Source: Labia minor (lineage: Eukaryota; Arthropoda; Insecta; Dermaptera; Spongiphoridae). From it: 64,000 bases of DNA. The position numbers and the translations under genes were made by a program. This document shows positions 56,852 to 64,000 of this stretch, in pieces. The notes under the pieces were generated by a model. The model worked only from the letters and a program-made list of their open reading frames with translations, had not been told where the DNA came from and made no database searches. The first letter of the stretch is position 1, and every line of letters begins with the position of its first letter. The stretch covers positions 68,786,546 through 68,850,545 of the forward strand of contig OY720344.1 in NCBI GenBank assembly GCA_963082975.1, written 5' to 3'.

Positions 56852-57600
56852 TTAATTTATCGTGTGTTTGATCATTTTTATGTGGTTACGTAGTACTGTT
56901 TCTGAATTAAAAATTTCATCGCACTCCTCAATCGTTGCAAATCTCCGTCTTTTCATAGGTCTCTTTAGTTTTGGTAACAAGAAAAAGTCACATGAGGCCA
57001 AATCCGGTAAATATGGTGGCTGAGGCATGATTGTGGTGTTGTTTTTGGCCAAAAAATCTCTCACAAACAAAGATGAGTGAGCAGGGGCATTATCGTGATG
57101 CAAAAGCTATGAATTGTTTTTCTACAATTCTGGACGTTTTCTTCTCGCAAACGGCGCATAACTTCAAGATAATACTGTTTATTGACCGTACTGCCATGTG
57201 GTAAGAACTCCTGATGCACCACGCCATGGTAATCGAAGAAAACACTGAGCTTGGGCGTCATTGGCATCTTCCCTGCCATCTTGGAAGAGTTTGTACCACT
57301 TGTAAACATTTTTTTTACTCAGAACAGTTTCACCGTATTCCACTGTCAACATTTCAAGTCTATTGAAGCACTCTGTTTTATTTAAAATTTGATGCAAATC
57401 TTTTGATCCATATTTTTCGATAGCAAAAAATCGCCGAGCACGCAAAACACTTATAATCTTTACGCCTCTCACAACCAAACAAAAAATGCTATACACTTGA
57501 AACTTGGTACAAATGTTCGGGAAGAGGGTACCAACATAACAAAAGAAAAAATCGATAATCGAAAGTACGTTTACCGCGAAATTTGAAAAGTCACCTTACC
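56852..57600 (-). pseudogene. Mariner-type (SETMAR-like) transposase, internally deleted and frameshifted
   Basis: Cut-and-paste transposase relic. From 57496 the minus strand reads a degraded N-terminus, then LSKKNVYKWYKLFQDGREDA, the end of the first helix-turn-helix domain. The second DNA-binding helix and the first catalytic Asp are missing. It resumes with FFDYHGVVHQEFLPHGSTVN and RRLREENVQ, shifts frame, and continues with HHDNAPAHSSLFVRDFLAKN (second catalytic Asp) and MPQPPYLPDLASCDFFLLPK (third catalytic Asp retained in CDFF), then LKRPMKRRRFATIEE. It ends near 56852. An ACAAGGTGAGGTAAGGTGAC word at 57592-57611 (minus) may be the 5' inverted end; a matching 3' end was not found. Confidence 0.88.
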
Positions 57601-57660
57601 TCACCTTGTATAATATAAAAAATTATTTCACTTAGGTACTTGCTGTTCAATATTTGTTAG

Positions 57661-58345
57661 CAGGGCCGGCGAACATCTTCATAAACAACAAAAAACTTAT
57701 TGTACGATGATTATACGGAATATTTATTCTCCAATCATGAATTAAAATCGTCTATAATAATGATATAACATAGCACTTATCGTAGGAGGTGACCGTCCGG
57801 GCTCCTACATCTAGGGAAGAGACGCAAAATTATTATGAAATGGCAAATAAAATAGCAAGCGTAACAAATTTTTTAACTTTTTATTCAAACACGCTTTGAT
57901 TTAATTGTAACTGTATTTTTACCGTTAGAAAGTTGAAATATTAAAATGTATCACAATGTAATAAAACATGATAAATTGAATTTATCAATAAATGTGGCAA
58001 CTGGTGAACGATCATTTTTAAAACTAAAATTAATTAAAACATACTTACGAACAACCATGTCACAAACAAGACTAGACAATTTGGCTTTAATTTCAATTGA
58101 AAATAATATTTGTGATTAAGAATATAATTGATTATTTTGTAAATATTAAAATACGAAAACTCAAATTTTAATAAATAAGTATGTATGTATGTATAAATAA
58201 TATGAAAAAAAAATTGATATGTAAGTTTATTTTACCCTGAACATAAATCTATACCTATACAACAAAAATTTTAAAGGTAGGTAAATAATAATTAAAAAAT
58301 ATTTAAAAATTTTGGGGCGCCCAATTCGGACTTGTGCCGGGCCTG
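57661..58345 (+). mobile_element. hAT element, non-autonomous, 8-bp target duplication
   Basis: TTTGTTAG flanks both sides (57653-57660, 58346-58353). The left end CAGGGCCGGC and right end GTGCCGGGCCTG are imperfect inverted repeats. It is 685 bp long, with only the C-terminal end of a transposase inside. It is inserted within a minus-strand gag-like fragment. Confidence 0.88.
57967..58119 (+). pseudogene. hAT transposase C-terminal dimerisation domain (remnant)
   Basis: The plus strand reads HDKLNLSINVATGERSFLKL, KLIKTYLRTTMSQTRLDN and LALISIENNI, ending at a TAA at 58117. The TxERSFSKLKLIKxxLRxxM motif is the hallmark of the hAT C-terminal dimerisation region (ZMYM1/hAT-type family). The catalytic core is absent from this 685-bp element. 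Confidence 0.88.
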
Positions 58346-58353
58346 TTTGTTAG

Positions 58354-58512
58354 CCTTAAATATTTATCCGAAAGTCTCTTGTATTCTATTTCAATTAAAT
58401 ATTTTGACGAGTGCTCTTCTTTTAAAAAAGTATTTATCTTGTTGTAACTATTTGTGAAAATCCATCTCAATTGAGTTCTTTCCATTTTCAATCTTATAAG
58501 ATTGTTTTCCAT
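58354..58512 (-). pseudogene. BEL/Pao Gag-like N-terminal fragment, interrupted by hAT
   Basis: The minus strand starts MENNLIRLKMERTQLRWIFT at 58512 and continues with helical SYNKINTFLKEEHSSKYLIE and RLSDKYLRL until the hAT insertion at 58353. The length of the helices and the RxxxRTQLR start resemble the N-terminal helical region of Pao-type Gag. The residues read through the hAT end (RPGTSPNWAPQ) are not part of it. Confidence 0.45.
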
Positions 58513-61018
58513 CTTTTTCGATTCGTTCTATTCATAATCATTAGATAAAGCCATCTCGATTCCCCACAAGGGATGTCAATTGTTCATAAAAATAAGTACA
58601 AAAAAATACAAAGAAACAGAAATCGTTTTATAAATCTAATTGTAATCTGTTAAAGTATAAATAATTTACATTTTAACATAGAACAGAAAATATATTATTT
58701 AAGGGATTAAAGAATAAAAATAGAAAGTAAAGGAGGAAAGGAAGAGAGGTGGGAGTGTGTGTGAGCTGCAGACAGAGATTGCTGACGAGCATGATGAGAT
58801 GGTTAGCCTTTTAAGCGGTTAGTGAATTTTATAAAATAAAGGGTGAAATATTAAAACTGGATGCATCCGGAATTTGTAATAATAGTAAGTGATCACTTAG
58901 ATTTGTTTATAATTTATTTTGAAATTACCTTTATAATATTAATTATTTTTTTTTCTTTCTTTGATAAAAAATATCCTAATTGATTTTTTTTTACCACTAT
59001 TTTTTGTATATTATATAAATATTATAAATTATATTGTTTGAGCAGTATCTTAAGTGTACGTCCACCTCCCTTCTCTTTCAGACACTCAGGCCTTTGAACC
59101 ATAACTGTCGGTATTAAAAGCGGGAGAGGGGAAACGCGATACTACATAATCAATATACATTTGATACATTTGTTTTTTATAAAGAAAATTCTTTCATTCC
59201 GAACTTAAACATTTAATAAGATTTATTTTTTTAAATATTTTTTTTAATTCTAGTGATTGAAAAAAAGATCAAAAGATATTGGTTAAGAAATAAAACAACA
59301 AAATAGAATAAAATTAAAAAAATTAATGCATTTTTTTATTGTCTCACGGTTCAAAGTCCATAAGTTTTTTAATAATAATCCATATTAAGTATTAAATTAT
59401 ATGTTACTATTTTTTTAATAAACTCAAGAAGTTCCAACCACCATTTTCACCAAGTTCAGTTGTTCAGCATTTTACCTCTGTGCTACCCTCTGACATATTA
59501 ATAATTCAAAGAATATTGAAACGATAATCATTATCAATTATATTTTAAATATTTAAAATTTTGATTTTTTTTAAATAAGTATTCCAATTTGCTTTCTAGT
59601 CAATTTTCTACTTATTTAAAAAAAAATTTTTTCTATTATAAAATTTTGATAAGGAACTGATGATTTGGCCTAAATACAATATTGTCCTTAGACAATATGA
59701 TTTTATCTTTCAATAGGTTTTCACTTCGTCACTTGCAAGTTTGTCTTTTCCATAACAACATTGTAGTTAATATAAACTTTTTGAATAAACATTGATTAAA
59801 TTTTTAACCCATAATAAAGTATATTATTATTTTTTTTCTATCTTTATATAGAAAATAAAAATAACTGTTTGTTTGTGGGTTAAATAAAAAAAATCTGAAT
59901 TCAGCCACCATTATGGGTTTGACGTGATTCAAGACGATTTAATTGAATTCATGCTTTTCCAAATTTCCAACTCTAAATTAATTGTATAGAGCAGGTGAGG
60001 TGGGAGTTTCCATTAGGCGGACGACATATTCATGTATGACATCCGCTTCTTGATCGATTTAACCCGTTCTATGTTCATTTTGCTGGTGTTGTTCTTTTTT
60101 GCTTTTGGGCCACGTGGAAAAGCAATTAGAAATGTCAATCGAAAGAAAACATTAACCCCCATAAGCCATCATGAAAAACTCTTGAAAGTCAATATTTTAT
60201 AGAAATTGCTATATTTATTTCTTTAGATAAAATTCAATTCAATTTAGTTTAAAAATAAAAAATTACCATGAATGAATCATGATTGTTAGATATTCTGTAA
60301 AAATTTTAAGAGTAAGTGTATTTTTTTATTAACTAAACATGTAAATGAAAATATTAGCTTAATATAATTATTTTAATATTCAATTTATGGCGAATACAGG
60401 AAAATAAGACAAGATTTAATGCTTTTTTATGTCAAAGATCTGAAATAATTGTTTAGATCTCACCAATTATTGGAATCAAGCAAATGATATCACAAATTTA
60501 GAAACTTTATCTAATTCTAGATTATTTTTAATTATGGATAAATAATCACTTTTGCTATTATTAGCTAATCTCATTCTTATTAGTTTTAATATTCAACTAT
60601 TCAAACTGAACATTGACTTAATTTAACTATATAATATTATGTTGATAACAACATATCTAAGTTAATATTGTTGTTTAATAATTTGAAACAAAACACTAAA
60701 CAAATATCAAAATAAAAGATTTGACTAGATTAACTCTGTCGTTGTCTGAATTCTCTAACTTTTGGCTTAAATACAATTTCAGGAAGTGGTATTTTACTCA
60801 CAATACTAAATAAAAATTCTTAGAACTAGTTTAAAATAAATAACAAAAAAGAATTAATGAATTAATATTTTAATAATTATTCATAATTAATCAAAATACA
60901 AATTCAAAATGTAGGAAAAAATATTTTTTCTCTAATTTCATATATTTGACGAATTAAGTGGTAATTTTGAAATTTTGAATGACAGTGCTTTTTAAGTATT
61001 ATATATATATATATAATA
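58513..61018. other. AT-rich, no gene assigned
   Basis: 58645-58770 matches 20645-20810 (TTTACATTTTAACATA, GAGAGGTGGGAGTGTGTGTG), a displaced Helitron-family segment. 59040-59150 and 59990-60170 are GC-richer islands. In the latter a plus frame encodes a 57-residue peptide starting MYDIRFLIDLTRSM with one hydrophobic stretch; nothing supports it as a gene. Confidence 0.45.
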
Positions 61019-62521
61019 CTAGCTGCTCCGAGCGCCTTCGGCGCTCTCCACATCTAGACGGGGGCTCCGCCCCCTGTACCCCCCGAGTGGTATATAGTAT
61101 TTGGTTAAGAGTAGTAAAAGGTTTTCATCCATTTTGTTTCAATCAGTATATTACATAAAACATTCATTTCTTTTTGTGTTCTTATTTAAAATATATTTTA
61201 ATTTAATCACTAAATTAATTATATATATTATTATTGTATATGTTATGTCTATCTATCTCTGTGACTCTAAGGAACTCGAAAGTTCTTTACTGCATGATAA
61301 CAGGCGTTTCCCGATTACAACCTCGATTTAAATTCTTCTCAAATGTTATTATCCTTCTTGATTACATTCAATTTTTCTACATATTCAAATTCTACATTTT
61401 GTATATAGATTTTGTTACTAAATATTCTAAGTCTAATATACCAAGTTGATTTTCAAAATTTTCCATTCGTTATGCATATGATTGATTACATGTGTTAAAA
61501 TTTAAAAAAATTCAAATATTCTAATTTTTAAATTTATATATAATTTAATATTATTTTTTATTAATATCATATCAAAAAAGAGAATTTATTAAAAATTAAA
61601 AATAAAAAAGAAGCCTATTAATAAAAAAATATAATTGAATACAATAATTTTGATTTAAAACAAATGTTAATTTTAAAAAAATACTCAATATAAAAAAGAC
61701 ATAAATTTAAAACATCTCATTTATATCATTTGTCTAAAAAACATATTTTAATTAACCAAGAAATCATTTTTGCACTTAAAATATATTTGTAATAATAATT
61801 GATACAAAATCAAAAATAATATAATTTAGTTATTTTAATTTACGTTTTGAAAATATTTTTGTATTCATAAAACATTAAAAATAATATATTCTGTTTTTTA
61901 ACTTTTCACTTTCAAATAGAAAAGAAGAAATATTCAAATATATAGAAAGAATAAATAAAAATTAAGTTATATATGATCTAAATATTTTATTAAATAAATT
62001 AAAATGAGAACTTTTAGAATAAATTATTTAATTGAATTAATAACGGAAATTTGTAAATTAAACCACATATTGATATTTGTTATTGTAAATTTATTCAAAA
62101 AATACAAAAATATACACAATGTTTCGATTGCAGAAGTAGCAAATATCAATATGTGGTTTAATTTACAAAATTCCGTTATAAATAAAAACAACCACCAAAG
62201 CTTTAATAATTTAATATAATTGAATTGATATTTGAATATTAGAATTTAAAATAAAAAGTGAAATATTATAATAATTTTTAAATTCTGAGCAAATGTCAAA
62301 TTATCGCCACCAGCGCCTCTATGATCTAGTATGGTAACTAAACTATCTTTAATTAATTAGCATCTCCTGGACACACCTTACCAATTAGCGGTTTTATAAA
62401 GGAAGTCTGACATGCCCTGAGACCTACTGAATATACTTAAAAAATTTCATAAGAATCGGTCCAGCCGTTTCGGAGGAGTATTCTGTCAAAGTTTTGTGAC
62501 ACGAGAATTTTATATATAAGA
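61019..62521 (-). mobile_element. Helitron-like element, copy D (minus strand)
   Basis: On the minus strand the 5' end A|TCTTATATATAAAATTCTCG lies at 62521 and the 3' end at 61019: GGGGGCGGAGCCCCC, the perfect hairpin GAGCGCC-GAA-GGCGCTC, then CTAG followed by T. Length 1503 bp. It contains AGAATCGGTCCAGCCGTTTC-type sequence near its 5' end (reverse, 62454), the RTE-remnant end (61290-61440) and a smaller nested insertion at 62038-62225. Its 5' end abuts the 5' end of copy E head-to-head. Confidence 0.88.
62038..62225. mobile_element. Small palindromic insertion nested in Helitron copy D
   Basis: Copies A, C and E lack this stretch. AATTGAAT occurs at 62030-62037 and 62218-62225 as an apparent 8-bp target duplication. 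Inside, TAACGGAAATTTGTAAATTA (62041) and its reverse TAATTTACAAAATTCCGTTA (62159-62178) form arms of about 40 bp around a loop of about 60 bases. It is a tiny MITE. Confidence 0.8.
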
Positions 62522-63085
62522 TATATAAAGGTTTTTTTCTGCACATTGCTCAGAATTTAAAATTTTTTGCAAATCTTCGCGTTTCATGACCTCTAGAATC
62601 CAAAAGTGACTTTAGAATTTTTCATGTCTGTCTGTCTGTACGGAAAATAAGGATGTTATAGACTCAGAATTGGCTTAATCGATTTCTATGAAATTACATC
62701 ACAATATTCTTATATACCTCTATAGTAACATAGGCTATAAATTTTATTAATAATAATCAATAACCGCAGAAATTAATTTTTTAAAGTTTATATAATTCTC
62801 CGTGTTGTTCATTCAAGAGCATCTCGCGCCGCTCACTGACCCTAGCGGAATCATTTTATGAATTATCATAGCGATTTTCAATCAAAGACTTATTATAATA
62901 TTTAACTTTTTATTTTAAATTCTAATATTCACAAATATCAATTCAATTAAATAATTTATTCTAAAAGTTCTCATTTTAATTAATTTAATAAAATATTTAG
63001 ATCATATTTAACTTAAATTTTATTTATTCTTTCTATATACATATTTGAATATTTCTTCTTTTCTATTTAAAAGTGAAAGGTATAA
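62522..63085 (+). mobile_element. Helitron-like element, copy E (5' part only)
   Basis: It starts at the junction with copy D (ATATATAAAGGTTTTTTTCT) and follows copy C: CTGCACATTGCTCAGAATTT, CATGTCTGTCTGTCTG, GTTGTTCATTCAAGAGC and ATTTTAATTAATTTAATAAA. Similarity to copy C stops near AAAGTGAAAGGT (63070-63082). No hairpin/CTAG end follows, so it is truncated. Confidence 0.78.
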
Positions 63086-64000
63086 ATTTTATCATTGTCT
63101 AATATATCAAACAGAATATATTATTTTTTGTGTTTTATGAGTACAAAAATATTTTCAAAACGTCAATTAAAATGACTAAATTATATTATTTTTTGTTTTT
63201 GTTTCAATTATTAATACAACTATTTTTTAAATGAAAAAATGATTTCTTGATTATATCAAAATTTTTTCAAAATTAAAATAGTATCATAATAAAAAGTTGA
63301 CACCTATTTCATAAACTGAATAAACTTTGTGATAGTTTGAACTAAAGTAAATTTACTCTTGAAAGGGAGAAACTCTACATAAATCTACAATTTAAATACA
63401 TACAAATAAATTTCCCTCTTTGTAATTAGTTATCTGATATTCAAATTAGACATAATATGAGATTATGAATCAGGAAGGTTTGCATCCATTTTGTAATCAA
63501 AATGGACTTCTTTCTTTTCTACAATATGATATTCATAATAATCATATCACTTTATAAACTTTTTTTCAAGAGCTCATTCAGCGGATTAATGTTTTATGAG
63601 TAATTTTTTTTATAAGTATTGTTTTTTTGTGTAATATTAAATAGTATCAACGGCTTATAAAATATATTTGGAGGAGAGGGAGGGAGAAAAATATCTTTAC
63701 AAAAATTTAAAAATAATTCTAAACTATATATTTTAACTCAAAAACATATTATTATTATTAATTTAGGTATTTAAGAAATTCTTTATACCATTTCTATACA
63801 ATTTTACAATCCATTTATTACTGAAATATGATTGAATTCGATTGCACTATAAAAAGATTATGAACAGTATATATAATTTCCGGTATTGATTTAAGTAATA
63901 ATTTGGTTAAAATTGAAAGTAAACGATTATTGGGTAAAATAAATATTATTAAATGTAAAAGATGAAATTCTAACTACATGGAATTCCTGACACGGTTAAT
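63086..64000. other. AT-rich to window end, no gene seen
   Basis: Plain A/T-rich sequence; nothing assignable. Confidence 0.5.

Noticed and set aside
60034-60200. Small membrane peptide of 57 residues on the plus strand
   Set aside because: Single hydrophobic stretch, no homology or regulatory support; kept only as a note in the gap entry.

Overview
This is AT-rich animal genomic DNA, most likely from an arthropod. It holds no operons, ribosome sites, tRNA or rRNA genes that I can support. The evidence for an arthropod is spliced exons of a nicotinic acetylcholine receptor with GT/AG borders, together with a dense invertebrate-type mixture of mariner, Tc1, hAT, PIF/Harbinger, Helitron, RTE, Jockey/R1, Ty3/gypsy and BEL/Pao remnants. 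A copepod such as a sea louse would fit, but that is a guess.

The only confident host gene is a nicotinic receptor subunit on the minus strand. One exon (30903-31057) carries the loop D/loop A region and the next (14594-14777) carries the Cys-loop. Their reading phase matches exactly. The intron of about 16.1 kb between them is filled with mobile elements. The 5' exons and the transmembrane exons were not found. A second, unassigned candidate exon lies at 55552-55875 on the minus strand.

Layout: 1-3.1 kb, two pieces of non-LTR retrotransposon on the minus strand. 4.2-4.7 kb, a broken DUF4817/Tc1-mariner transposase. 5.0-6.0 kb, a retrotransposon gag remnant. 6.4-7.7 kb, an intact 431-codon ORF that looks like a nucleoprotein of a non-segmented negative-strand RNA virus (endogenous viral element). 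8.07-9.34 kb, a complete mariner with terminal repeats but a dead transposase. 9.7-11.1 kb, a 5'-truncated LINE with a 13-bp target duplication. 11.6-12.2 kb, an RTE fragment. 16.5-17.5 kb, a PIF/Harbinger-like element carrying a MADF gene. 20.6-22.6, 32.7-34.0, 39.2-41.5 and 61.0-62.5 kb, four copies of a Helitron-like family that share a hairpin-CTAG 3' end and carry a captured RTE reverse-transcriptase fragment. Pieces of further copies lie near 44, 47-48, 58.6 and 62.5-63.1 kb. 27.5-29.3 kb, a hAT piece inside a Tc1 inside a mariner. 34.9-35.3 kb, a long near-perfect hairpin. 37.6-38.7 kb, a hAT MITE in a LINE. 42.0-42.8 kb, a gypsy integrase. 43.9-44.1 kb, a BEL/Pao integrase tail. 44.9-45.9 kb, a foldback element. 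50.25-50.65 kb, a hairpin-bearing minisatellite. 51.4-52.7 kb, a repeat with a datable mariner MITE insertion. 54.9-55.5 kb, a possible LINE ORF1. 56.8-57.6 kb, another mariner. 57.7-58.3 kb, a hAT derivative inserted in a gag-like fragment.

The most unusual items are the intact viral nucleoprotein-like ORF lying just upstream of, and on the same strand as, a retrotransposon gag; the Helitron family with its head-to-head pair; the 155-bp-arm hairpin; and a short motif (AAATCGGTT-AGCCGTTT type) shared by otherwise different repeat families. All calls come from reading the sequence by eye; no database search was run.
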